Below are positions 1-9,512 of a stretch of 64,000 bases of DNA, piece by piece. This stretch comes from Aphanomyces cochlioides. Taxonomy: Eukaryota > Oomycota > Saprolegniomycetes > Saprolegniales > Verrucalvaceae. The notes beneath the pieces were generated by a model. That model searched no databases. It worked only from the letters and a program-made list of their open reading frames with translations, and was not told where the DNA came from. How positions within the stretch are numbered: the stretch's first letter is position 1; each line of letters starts with the position of its first letter. Location of the stretch: positions 434,001 through 498,000 of the forward strand of contig JAHQRK010000033.1 in the NCBI GenBank assembly GCA_019828595.1. Reading direction: 5' to 3'. The position numbers were made by a program, and so were the translations under genes.

Positions 1-855
1 TGTTGCAGTTGCTTTTTCGTTCCTTCGTCTTTGAGCCAGAGGACAACACGCCGGCGATATTGTTGGAAATGGACCTTGCCAACTTTGCGTTGGCGAATCA
101 TTTCCAACACGATGGGATCCGTTTGTTCCGTGTTGATGCACTCGGCTACTTCAAGTCTGGTCGCGCGAAGGTCTTCTGAAACAGGTATGATCAACGGTGT
201 GTCGCATGTCATATCCCATCCGAGCTTCAAGTTGACCGCTTTGATGAATTCAAAGTGTTCCAGGCGTTTTGCCTTGTCGGTTCTCGCAGCTTTAGCCAAC
301 TCGAACAGACGCTGTGTGTCTTCCTCGTTGGGAAGCACGGTGCGCATGGTGCGTGGCTTCTTTTTCGAGAGTTTGTCAGCTAGCGAGCTGCCGGATTGCC
401 ATGGATTGGTGTTGGCAGTCGCTTGTTCCGCTGGAGCTTTAGCTTGCGCGTTCGTGTTCGGTTCATGAGTGGGATTGTTTGTTGAGTTGGGTGGGGTGGT
501 ATCAGCATTTCCTTGAGGGGCATTGTTTTCGTCAGGTTGGGGGTTGGTATTGGTTTTTTTTAGTACATTTGTGCATATTTTTTTGGTTTTTTGGATTTTC
601 TTGTTGCGTAGAAATGGAACCAGTGACGTCAGAGTGAGAGGATGTGCTCGTGGAATCTTTGGATCCAGTTTGCGTTTGGCCGGGTTCCTTGGCTTTGGCG
701 GTCGGTTGCGGCGTTGTTGGCTTGGCGGTGCCGTCAGGCGCCATGTCCACATCAGCGAGCTCACCGGTAGGTGCTTTCGCAGGATTGGCGTTTTGATCGA
801 GTTTCGCAGGGTTGTCCTTGGCTAGGTTGATCGCGGGTGGAGCAGCAGTAGCCAT
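1..855 (-). pseudogene. LINE A ORF1, partial, frame interrupted at an A8 run
   Basis: This is an ORF1-type nucleic-acid-binding protein of a two-ORF LINE, cut by the window edge. The start is taken as the ATG at 855 (MATAAPPAINLAK), inside the element and 52 nt from its 5' end; an upstream in-frame start at 948 lies outside the element. The first ~100 residues are P/T/S/Q-rich and look disordered. The reading frame then changes at a run of eight A residues (554-561) and continues in another frame to the edge with the conserved core. LINE B breaks its frame at an A7 run in the equivalent place, so slippage is possible as well as simple decay. Confidence 0.75.
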
Positions 856-907
856 GGTTGAATCGATTGAGTACGGAGCAAGTGTGCAGAGCAGTGCAAA
901 ATAGGAA
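1..907 (-). mobile_element. LINE A, 5' part (runs off left edge)
   Basis: This is the 5' end of a non-LTR retrotransposon whose remainder lies left of the window. Its ORF1 is clearly homologous to ORF1 of LINE B: both share a block with SLAD(K/R)LS, then RTMR, DTQRL, EHFEFIK and AECINTEQTD. The 5' end is placed at 907 because the first bases, TTCCTATTTTGCA on the minus strand, match the 5' end of LINE B (TTCCTATTTCGCA at 7440). In both cases the element begins exactly at the 16-bp tRNA-Val-derived sequence GTGTCAGCTTGGTGTA. It is therefore a second, older insertion at the same target. Confidence 0.85.
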
Positions 908-923
908 GTGTCAGCTTGGTGTA
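908..923 (+). repeat. Target-site duplication of LINE B (tRNA-Val 5' end)
   Basis: The 16-bp sequence GTGTCAGCTTGGTGTA is repeated exactly at 7441-7456, so the two copies bracket LINE B. At 7441 it is the natural 5' end of a tRNA-Val gene, nucleotides -2 to +14. The same copy directly abuts the 5' end of LINE A, so LINE B inserted into the site that LINE A had already used. Confidence 0.85.
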
Positions 924-1042
924 TAGCCGTGGGGCGGCGTTTATTCATTCTTAGGCCGCTACACTGTTCTTCCTACTTGCTATCTTAGATCAAGCTTGTC
1001 GGAATTTTTCTTGTCGGTTGTGGTGTCGTGGTTGTATCGTTT

Positions 1043-4000
1043 TTAGGGCAGGCTGCGAAGCATGAAGCACGTGGGGTATTTCTTGTGGAAATGTTTCATG
1101 ATTGGGGTTGTGAGGAGGTGTATGATTATCTGACACATTTCAGCTTGTTGAGGTGGTTCCAGTTCGTGGAAATGCCAGCGTATGTGAGAGCACCATTTCA
1201 TCAGTATGATTTCGATGATCACGTGGATCGGGGGCCATTGTTGTTCTTGGTGAAGAGATTTGTTGCGCAATGTCCATATCTCTGTGCACGTTATTGCACT
1301 CAGCATGTAGCACAGTCCATTGAGCATTTGTGTGTTGAATTGTCTGGCGGCTGCAGTTTGTGGAGTCTCTGTTTGGTTTTGCGAATTATAGTTCATGTGG
1401 ATGAGGGTGTCCCAGTTGAGACGAATATTGAGTGGGTTCCACATTCTTTGTATTTGACTCCATATTGGTCTGACCTTGGAACATGTGAAGAGGGCGCGTT
1501 TGGTAGTTTCTACTTGGTTGCAATTTGGGTAAATGCACTTGATGATGTCGGGGTCATTGGGGTTGATGACATACATCCTTGATTTCACTGGAAGAATGCG
1601 GTACATGATGCGCCACATGAGGTTCGCCACGACTGGTGTCACGAGTTTGACGTGTCGCTGGAATTGGCGGAGGTGGGATGGGATATTTGTGATATTGAGT
1701 CGATTGAAAGGATGATCCGTTGGTTGTTGATGGTGAGGCTGGACAAATCTCTTGATGTGTTTGGGCGTCCATAGTTCAAATGGTACGCACTTCTTATTTG
1801 ATTTGAGGACAAATGGATGCCTATGTTGTCTGTTGGTCGGAGCACGGGTGTTATTGGCCTCACAATATTGATTAATGCGTTGCCATACAATCTCCATATT
1901 GTGGTAAAGACGTTTGATGGTTTGTGGTCGTATTTTATACCGGTGAGGGTACGGAGCATACGATAGACATTTACGGTAGAACATTTCCCATGTTGGAAAT
2001 GTGTTGTTGTGTAAGATGTTTGCTATCGATCGTAGTCCATGTAGATGCAATAGGAGAAACCATTCACGAGACTGATCAAAGTTGAGGAGTAACATCGAAT
2101 CAGACTTGTAACTCGGACGGGCGCGAGTGTGGAAGATGGGATGTGAGTTTATCCAAATTGGAGCTCGAATAAAATCGTCGAAGCGCCATTCATGCACCAC
2201 ATCATTGTTCTCATTTTTGCATTTTGTCCATGTCCTCCAGTATAACAGGAGTGTTGGGGGCAACCATGAATTGTCTTGATGTGTTGCTTTCGGATGTGCT
2301 GGGGTGTAGTGAAGGATATCAAGGCTGTTTACACTGTGAAATGGTTGGAGAGCCATGGTATAGAGGTGTCGTGCGACAGAACTCCAATTGAACTCATTCG
2401 ATGTCGATGTGAGGATTTGTTGGAACATCTTGAGTCGTTGACTGTGTATGATCGTGGCTAGATGGGGTATTTTGAGTCCAGCTTTGTTGTCATACATGAT
2501 GTGTGATTTCACAAGGTTCAGTGCGTTTGAGTTGCGGTCGGTTTTGCGGTAGAGGATGAATTTATTGATCATCGTTTGCCATTTGTTGATCTATGTTTCG
2601 GGTATGTTCAGTACTGGAGTGAAATGTAGAAGCAAGGAGATGATCATGGTTTGTGCCACGTGACGTCTGCCATGGATGGTACGAGTTTTGGGGGCCCATT
2701 TCGCGAACGCTGCATAAAACTTCTGTTCTAGTTGACTAATTTGGTATGTGTGATCGTCGTCTATGCCAAAGTAAATCCCTAGATACTTGATTCGGTCGTC
2801 CGCTGTCATCATGGGTAGTTGTGTTGTGTTGGCGATTTGTCCCTCCTGATATAGTGGCATGATTTTTGACTTGTGTGTATTGAGTTTCGCTCCTGACGCA
2901 GTGCAGTATGTCTCCACGTCTTTCAGTTGTTCTGCGAGGCACTCCAGGGAGGGAGAGAGGATCAAGCTATCATCTGCAAAGAAACCACACGTCGCCTTAG
3001 TTTCTGCGTTGGGCACAGTGATTCCTAAATGTTGGTGTTTACGAAGCATTGCGTGGAGAGGTTCCCAGGCTAAAGTAAAGAGTATTGGGGAAAGTGGATC
3101 ACCTTGTCGAACTCCACGTGTTTGTTTGATTGCGCGGGTTGCATGTCCATTGATGAGTAGATGACACTGTGGTTGTGCATACAACATATTGACCCATTTG
3201 ATGAAATTGTTTCCAAAGTCATTTGCTGGAGGGTACCCACCATGTATTTCCAGTCGAGTCGGTCGTACGCTTTTTCAAAGTCTAAAAACGTGACGTACGA
3301 CTCCGTTTTGGTTTGCTTCATCAATCGTTGTAGACTCTGCAGGGCTATTATATGGTGATGCATGGATCGATCTGAAATGAACCCTTTTTGTTGGTGGTGA
3401 ACAAGTTTGGGCACAAGATGTTTGAGGCGATTTGTGAAAATTTTGGTCAGAATTTTGATTTCGAACGGGAGTAGTGCAATCGGTCTGTAATTCCCAGCAT
3501 AGGTTGGGTCTCCTGTTTTGGGTAAGAGAGAAAGCACATCTGTTCGCGAAGCCGCAAGAATTACCGGGTGGAACGAGAGTTCCTTGCGTGAATGGATTCG
3601 TGACACTGACAAGTTGAAAAATTTCAAAGGCTCAAAGGCACGAAAGAAGAATACTGGCAACTGTGGGGCCAAGCCAATCATCCCTGACAGCTACGAACTT
3701 GCAATTTATGTCCGCGACTTAAGACGTGAAGAGAAGGCCGTGATGACCGCTCACCTTGAATGGATGCACGAATTCTCCTTCTTGAAGTTCTGCATGATTT
3801 AAATATGCTACCTTTAATACCTTGTGACCTTTGTTAACTGTTTCGTTGTTTCGAGAATCATCTATGTGAATTTCCTCTTATCAGCAAATAAACTGCTATA
3901 ATTTACAATTTGTCAATGAACTAGCTGTCGTATTTTTATTCAAGGGTTTGATTAGCTCGATATGATTGGCCATATAAGTCCAATTTCGTGGCCAATCAAA

Positions 4001-4896
4001 AAGCTCATACGCGCTGTTATTCAACGTCGCTCCCTGTAGTTCCCCTGTGGCTTCTTCAATGAATGTTTTGTATTGGGAATCGGATGCTAGTTCTCGTGGG
4101 AATTTCCGTTTTGGTCTTCCTTGTTTTGTGTCTTTTGGCTCGAGGACTACAGTGAGTGCTAGGTGATCTCCATGTACTGGTTCGATGTATTTTGAGTACG
4201 CTCTCGACTCATCGACGATTGATGTGTCCACAAAGCCATAGTCGATGCGGTTTTGTCTCGATGGACTTGAATACGTGAGAGTTTCAGGGTTGTTTAGTCT
4301 CCAAATATCTTCCATCGTGAGTTCAAGCAACCAATCCATCATATCTGTTTTACCCTGGTCATGGTGGTCATTGAATTGGGTTGCGTCAAGATGTTCGTGG
4401 ATGGGTATATTGAAGTCGCCAAACGCAAAGTGGATGCTGTCGTGTGCAAAGTTCGTAGGTAGTTGATTAAAGAAGGTTGCTTTGTCAGCATGTCGTACAG
4501 GTGCATATATGTTGTGAAAGAACACATCCGTTCCTTGCCATTGGGTTCTGATGGCCATGTATCTGTTTTGTACTGAGCGATCCTGGGGAGTAAGGGTGGC
4601 GAATCCTGGCGTGTCTTGTGGAAGTATGTTATGATTCCACCAGAGGGGTACGCTAGGCTGCCATCTGGTGAGATTGTACGTTGGTCATTGATGAAGCATT
4701 TGTAGTTGTTTTTGCCGATGACTCTGTCCAGGTGGAAATAGAAATCATCAATATGATGTTGATTGCTGAATTTTGTTTCTTGGAGGAAGACGATATGGTA
4801 ATGTTGGAGGTACGTCTCAACGATGGTGTGGGCTGCTTGTTGAATTCCGTTGACATTGAGTGTCATAATCTTTAGTTTCGATCTGATGTATTTCAT
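1043..4896 (-). pseudogene. LINE B ORF2: endonuclease-reverse transcriptase, degenerate
   Basis: An APE-like endonuclease plus reverse transcriptase that would nick target DNA and prime reverse transcription from the nick. N-terminal endonuclease motifs are visible: TLNVNGIQ, FLQETK, HNIYAPV, FGDFNIP, NRIDYGFV and HGDHLA. RT motifs follow: LLPKTGDP with NYRPIALLP, LDFEKAYDRLDW, RQGDPLSPILF and FADDSLIL. A C-terminal Cys-rich knuckle (CIYPNC...C) is present. Lesions are a frameshift near 4570, a pogo fragment at 3530-4036 replacing the endonuclease-RT linker, a frameshift near 3205, and an in-frame TAG at 2591-2593. The ATG at 4896 begins MKYIRSKLK, just before the first endonuclease motif. 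Confidence 0.9.
3530..4036 (+). mobile_element. Truncated, internally deleted pogo-element fragment inside LINE B
   Basis: This fragment matches the pogo element at 13399-15670 in inverted orientation. It begins within transposase residues ESTSVREAAR, runs to about 3760, then jumps by internal deletion to the transposon 3' end. It finishes with the terminal repeat (CGTCGCTCCCTG) at 4036, followed by TA. The other terminal repeat is missing. At the left junction, LINE and transposon share the 11-mer GAAAGCACATC (3530-3540). LINE sequence between endonuclease and RT is lost, so this is a deletion-insertion and not a clean transposition. Confidence 0.8.
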
Positions 4897-4905
4897 GATG
4901 TTTGG

Positions 4906-7376
4906 TCAGTGTGTTTGCAAATGTTGATATCGCAGCAGTAACTTGTCTGCTTCACTGATTATTTGCAGTGTCATCGCGAACGTCCCTGGTGATTGGGATT
5001 TGAAGTTGACCAGAGTCTCAACGCTGTCGTCTTCCCACTTCTGGGATTGGAGCCATCCCAGCAGTTTGTCTCCAAGTGAAGACAGCAGCAAGCGATGCAG
5101 ACTATCATTGGAGAGCAAGCGCATGTGTTGGGTGGGAAGCCAATTGACTGTGTGTTTGGTGTAGTAAAGGACCCATGCATCGCAATTATATAATTGTGGC
5201 ACTAGGCATTGCAAGATGAGATCCCATTGGGCCCACATGAGCTCCATTTGAAGTTCAGTGGGTTGTATTTGTTGGAGCAGTGTGTTGAAGGCTGTCATGA
5301 TTCCATCGCGGGTCGTTGGTTTGTCCTTAAATATGGTTTGGAATGCTTGTGTACCTGACATAGTGTCAGTATGGAAGGTGGCGCTTTGGAGAAGTTGATG
5401 AAGATGTCGTTCGAGAATATTTTTGTATTCGCTTGGATCGACGCGTCGAATATGATCAAGCGCCAGGTAACTTCCCAAAGGTTCTTGGCGGATGAGTTCG
5501 AGGCATTTCTCCCAGTCTACCAGGGTGGTGAATTTGGCTGCCAGTTTCAGATAGCTCGCTTTGGCTTTATGCGCCGCTGCCAAGTTTTCTGTAGGGTTCA
5601 TGTGTTCCGTTGTTTTGACCATAGTTTGGGCGATGTCGCTGATGTTCCAGTCGTCCACAGCCACACCTACTCGGGGTGGTTTGCCTTGTTGAGACTTCTT
5701 CTTTAATCGTTTCGTGATTTTTGGGTCTACGCGTTCAAGGTGGATCGTTTTGTATTTGATCGTGGTCATTGGACATCTCTGAATGATGTAATCGCTATTC
5801 GAGTCGTTCGGTTCAATGTCAATGTTTGGATGCATAGATTCCAACATTTCAAAGAGATTGGGCGAGTGCCAATCTTGAAGCGGGTTAGTCTCTTCCGCTG
5901 CGATCGTGAGATCACGATTAGTCCGTCGTTTGCGTCCGACCAAGGTGTATTCAGAACCCGCATTCGAGATATCATCAGTAAGTTTCTCTCGTGGTGTGGG
6001 TTTGGTGACTGACTGAGATGAGTTGGACGATGTTGCGTCTTCCTCTGTGGTTTTGGGGGATTGAGATCCTGACTGTGGCTCAGGTTGGGGCTCCGATTGT
6101 AGTTCAGAGTCTTTATCCGATGCTTGTTCCGACGGTGGCGACTGATGTCGTGCCTTTTCATCGTCTTCGTCCAGATCAAGACAGTATACCGATGCGTCGC
6201 GAAACGTGCCGATACGTGGGTGATTGTCATGTTTGCATCGCACGGGATATTTGGCGCGATTAAAGATGATTTGTTGGATGGGTTGGTGGTTCTTGACTAG
6301 TCCCGACGAGATGGTTTCTTCAGCAAAGTAGACACGAATGTCTCCACTGCTCATGTTGCTGTCTTTGTCCATTTCTTTGGGTGTAATATGGACTGGTCGA
6401 AACTGTTTCGTGAGCAGCTTTGTGAAAAGCTCCATGTAGTCAAAGGAGTGACCAAGGCCGATGATGTCCATGTAGTGGTGACCAGCAAGTGGTATTTTTG
6501 ATCGGGGGAAACACTCCACTCCCATGATGTTGAATGGTCTGTCACAGAGTTGGCTGCGAGTGTATTTGTCTTGCAGCCAGAGCACTACTTGATGGCGGTG
6601 CTGTTGGAAGTGGACTTTGCTGATACGCTTTTGGCGAATCATTTCTAACACCACTGAGTCCGTTTGCTCGGTGTTGATACACTCCGCGACGGCAATGCGG
6701 GTTGCTTTCAGGACATGTGGTACTGGGATGATCAGTGGTGTGTCATAGTCCATGTTCCATCCAAGATCCTTATTGACCCTTTTGATGAATTCAAAGTGTT
6801 CAATGCGTTTCTCTGTGTCGACCATCGATTCCAAGGACATGGCAATGAGTCTCTGGGTGTCGGCTGCATTGGGTAGCCATAGGCGCATGGTACGTGTTTT
6901 CTTGTTGCTGAGACGGTCGGCCAACGATTGCCCAGACATCCATGGGTTGTTGGGAGTCGCGTTGGCTTGCGCCTGTTCACCTTGGGGTGGATCTTGGGAT
7001 TGTTGGTCGGTTCCATTTTTATCTTCAACTTGAAGTTGAATATTGGGTGGGTTCTTTTTTTATTTTGGTTGTTGATATTGGGTTTGGTATGCATATTTTT
7101 TTGTTTTTGTTGGGTGCCATGGGCCGTGGTTGCAGGGGCAGGCTTGCCAGGACTGGCGTGCCTCTCAGCTGGACCAGGTTCATCAGATTTGGATTCGCTT
7201 CCGTGCACATCCTTGCCGGTCGGCGGCGGCACTTGGTGCGTCTCCTTGGCTCCTTGCGGGGCCATTTCGGCGTTGTTGGCTTGGCGAGTTGGTTCGTTGG
7301 GTTGCCCAGACGATTGGCTACCAGCCTTGGGTAGGAAGTCGGCGAGCGAGAGGGTGTTGCGAGCTTGATTGGCCAT
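4906..7376 (-). pseudogene. LINE B ORF1, frame interrupted at an A7 run
   Basis: The ORF1 protein of LINE B, presumed RNA/cDNA-binding partner of the ORF2 product. The ATG at 7376 (MANQARNTLSLADF) gives a disordered P/Q/T-rich N-terminus of about 110 residues. The frame then shifts at an A7 tract (7055-7061) into a long open frame that runs to 4906, 677 codons from its first internal ATG at 6939. No CCHC knuckle is seen; the middle is acidic and S/Q-rich. Because LINE A breaks at the same place, the long frame may be reached by slippage. ORF2 starts about 10 nt after the stop. Confidence 0.75.
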
Positions 7377-7440
7377 GATTGTTGAAGGCCAGGTTGGTTC
7401 GGTTGATACTTGATCTGTGCGTTACGTTGCGAAATAGGAA

Positions 7441-7456
7441 GTGTCAGCTTGGTGTA
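7441..7456 (+). repeat. Second TSD copy of LINE B, the native tRNA-Val 5' end
   Basis: An exact copy of the 16-mer at 908-923. Here it is continuous with the rest of tRNA-Val and covers nucleotides -2 to +14, that is the 5' acceptor strand and the start of the A box. Confidence 0.85.
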
Positions 7457-7599
7457 GTGGTTATCACATCTCGTTTACACCGAGAATTTAGACCTGGTCC
7501 AGCCGAGTTAAAGTAGTTCATATCCACTATAACCTAGGTAATATACTCAATAAATCGTTTACACCGAGAAGGTCGCCGGTTCAATCCCGGCAGTTGATA
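7443..7599 (+). tRNA. tRNA-Val(UAC), interrupted in the anticodon arm
   Basis: Removing one TSD copy and the 68-bp insert (84 bp in total) leaves a 73-nt cloverleaf. It has acceptor GTCAGCT/AGTTGAT (all pairs possible, two G-U), a D arm with GTGTAGTGGTTATCAC typical of eukaryotic tRNA-Val, anticodon stem TCTCG/CGAGA with loop TTTACAC (anticodon TAC), and T arm GCCGG-TTCAATC-CCGGC. TTTT at 7603-7606 would be the Pol III terminator. The gene is split after nucleotide 44, and its 5' flank is occupied by LINE B, so it is probably dead. The insert is not a normal tRNA intron, because those lie one base 3' of the anticodon and do not duplicate the arm. Confidence 0.88.
7487..7554 (+). mobile_element. 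Element D: 68-bp LINE tail in the tRNA-Val anticodon arm
   Basis: The insert is flanked by exact 16-bp duplications TCGTTTACACCGAGAA (7471-7486 and 7555-7570), which are tRNA-Val nucleotides 29-44. Its 3' end, TAATATACTCA plus five bases, matches the 3' end of LINE family C (TAATATACTCA plus GTTAA) at the same distance from the junction. It is therefore best read as a severely 5'-truncated copy of a family C relative, inserted in the sense direction. Further upstream it does not match the family C tail, so it is a related family, not the same one. Confidence 0.72.
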
Positions 7600-7602
7600 C
7601 AG

Positions 7603-7606
7603 TTTT
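7603..7606 (+). terminator. Pol III T4 terminator of tRNA-Val
   Basis: A run of four T residues lies four bases after the discriminator base of tRNA-Val, the usual place and form of a Pol III terminator. Confidence 0.55.
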
Positions 7607-8116
7607 ATGTTTAACACGGCTGGTGAGCTTTTAATAGGGGTAATTAAAGCTCTAAAATTCCGTCGTTTTATAGTAATTTATCCAAATTAATAGAAACAAT
7701 ATTGGAAGAAAACACCTCAAGAAAAAAAGTGAACTTGAGCAGGGGAAATCAAAGCTGAAGCAAAATTGTCAGTGAAAATGAAAGTTGTTTAAACTGCATA
7801 GGACGATGCCGAGGATGTCAGATAAGACTCTATCCTTATAGCTATCAAGGTTGCTGTGATACATCTTGCTTTTCGGCATCCGTTGATCTCCACAGAGCAT
7901 TGTCTTGGAAGAGGCATCTTCAAGAATCAATCATAATACCCATTTTGACTGTGCCATTATAAAGTTCATATATAACCAATAAAGCAACTTTTATTTTTAA
8001 AAGCACCTCCGGAGACTCTTTAATTTCTCAGCTCAAATCAAGCGGATTTTTTGCTATTTTATTTCAGGAATAAAAGCAAGCCGAAGATTTGAAAGCGACA
8101 GCTTTGATTTCCCCTA
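7607..8116. other. AT-rich stretch, no gene seen
   Basis: About 500 bp of AT-rich sequence between the tRNA-Val locus and a MITE. I find no ORF with family resemblance, no structural RNA and no clear repeat. Confidence 0.6.
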
Positions 8117-8596
8117 GCGGTTCTCACAGTCGCTTCAGCGGCTGTGGCTGACAAGTTTCTTTGGCCAGTGAAAAACTTGCTTTTACGATGACTGTGAGGA
8201 CTCCTCATGGATCAGCAAATATCAGCTTCGACAATAGCGAAATGGATTGTGTAGCTGAAGTTTGTATTTTCCTTTTCCTATATTATACACTCCATTTGCT
8301 TTTTGTCATCTAATACACCCCAGAAAACTTTTACTTGTTCTCAACCTCGCCTTTTCTTGCTAGTAAAACCGCTTTCAGCGCAGAAGACATTGCTCTGTTG
8401 TCACTTGGCATCATGTCAGCCAAATCTTTTTGTCCAATCCAGTTGTTGTAATTTCTTGAAAGCAGCCAAGCATCTTGATTCAGCTATTATTAATATTAGC
8501 ATTTTGGTCGGCATGAAGATTTTGCTGACAAAACCAAGCTTAAACATAAATCGAAAACATGTCAGTCTCAGTGGCTGATGCGACTGTGAGAACCAC
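8117..8596. mobile_element. 480-bp MITE with ~38-bp terminal inverted repeats
   Basis: The left end GCGGTTCTCACAGTCGC and the right end (reverse complement GTGGTTCTCACAGTCGC) form imperfect inverted repeats extending about 38 bp to GACTGACA or GGCTGACA. Both ends abut TA (8115-8116 and 8597-8598), the duplication typical of Tc1/mariner elements. No transposase is encoded, so it is a non-autonomous derivative. Confidence 0.82.
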
Positions 8597-8598
8597 TA

Positions 8599-9195
8599 AT
8601 CTCTTCAAATTCGTAGTCGACTCCGTGATAGGCGCATAATTTCGCCAGTTTAAAGTCGGGTTCAGGTTGCAGTTTCGACGTTAGACCCATATTTTGGCAG
8701 CATTTTATTGTTAGAAGAATCCAAGAACGAGCTGCGCATCGGATTGTGTAGAGTGATGTGCATGGGATTGTGGTCGTGTTAGGTGTGACAGGAAAGCTGA
8801 ATGAATGAATCACTTGTACATTTGACATTTTGATCTTGCATTTGCGACCTGTTTGTACAGGTTATGGTCCCAGCGCCTGGTTATTTCAAGTCAAGTTTGT
8901 AAACCCCTAGGTTTGTAGGCTTGTAGTGAAGACAAAGCCAGCGGTCACTTTGACAAACAGAAACTTTGCAACATATGTCGAGTGTGGTTTATGACCAAGA
9001 GTATTTGTCAATTTACCGCTGTGGAATTGTGAGACCTCTTTAAATTCATGTTTTCAATTTGAAAAAATTAATTTATTAATAAAGTCTATGTGTTATGAAG
9101 GATTATAAGGAATATTATTCGTATGTTTACATCAGGTGTTCACGTTTTATACATTGGACATTACAGTATATAATATCCAGAGACAGTCCATAGGA
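8599..9195. other. Non-coding stretch before the MULE
   Basis: No supported gene. A segment at 8999-9033 (GAGTATTTGTCAATTTACCG and following bases) recurs with few changes at 30776-30810, so part of it is an unidentified dispersed repeat. Confidence 0.5.
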
Positions 9196-9205
9196 TGCAC
9201 CCAAA

Positions 9206-9286
9206 GAGGAATTCCCCGGCAGCGGGTTTGGGACACCCGGCTTTGACAAAAAAACACACCCGCTCTCGGGGATTCCGGATAATTTA
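9206..9286 (+). repeat. MULE left terminal inverted repeat
   Basis: The TIR is itself nearly palindromic: GGAATTCCCCGGCAGCGGG on one side and CCCGCTCTCGGGGATTCC on the other. Compared with the right TIR it carries about 22 extra bases (GGCTTTGACAAAAAAACACA region) in the centre of the palindrome. Confidence 0.78.
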
Positions 9287-9512
9287 CAAAACGGACAATG
9301 AAAATCAACAGCAATTGTCAAAGAGGAGGCAGTTGGAATGGCCCTTCTTTTAAGCACTTCTAATTGGCTAAAATACAAGCATACCAGAATATAAGCCAAC
9401 CGAGATTGAAAAAGATGAGGCAGTTGAACACCACTCATTTTAAGCACTTATAATTGGCTATAAAGCATAACATACCAGGATTGGCTAGAATTTATCATTA
9501 CTTAAACCAACA

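Larger units (their letters stand above)
924..7440 (-). mobile_element. LINE B, full-length but inactive, inserted antisense in tRNA-Val
   Basis: A 6.5-kb two-ORF non-LTR retrotransposon of L1/Tx1-like type. It is bounded by 16-bp TSDs at 908-923 and 7441-7456. The 5' UTR is short (7377-7440). ORF1 ends at 4906 and ORF2 starts at 4896, only about 10 nt later. The 3' UTR is about 120 nt and ends in a possible hairpin (GCCG-CCCCA-CGGC) just before the TSD. No poly-A tail is visible. It is disabled by frameshifts, a nonsense codon and a chimeric pogo fragment that replaces part of ORF2. Confidence 0.88.

Noticed and set aside
5371..6263. + strand ORFs of 60-110 codons opposite LINE B ORF1
   Set aside because: Shadow frames of a long coding strand without any family signature.
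7487..7554. 68-bp intron in tRNA-Val
   Set aside because: Flanked by a 16-bp duplication of nucleotides 29-44 and not located at 37/38; the 3' motif matches a LINE tail.
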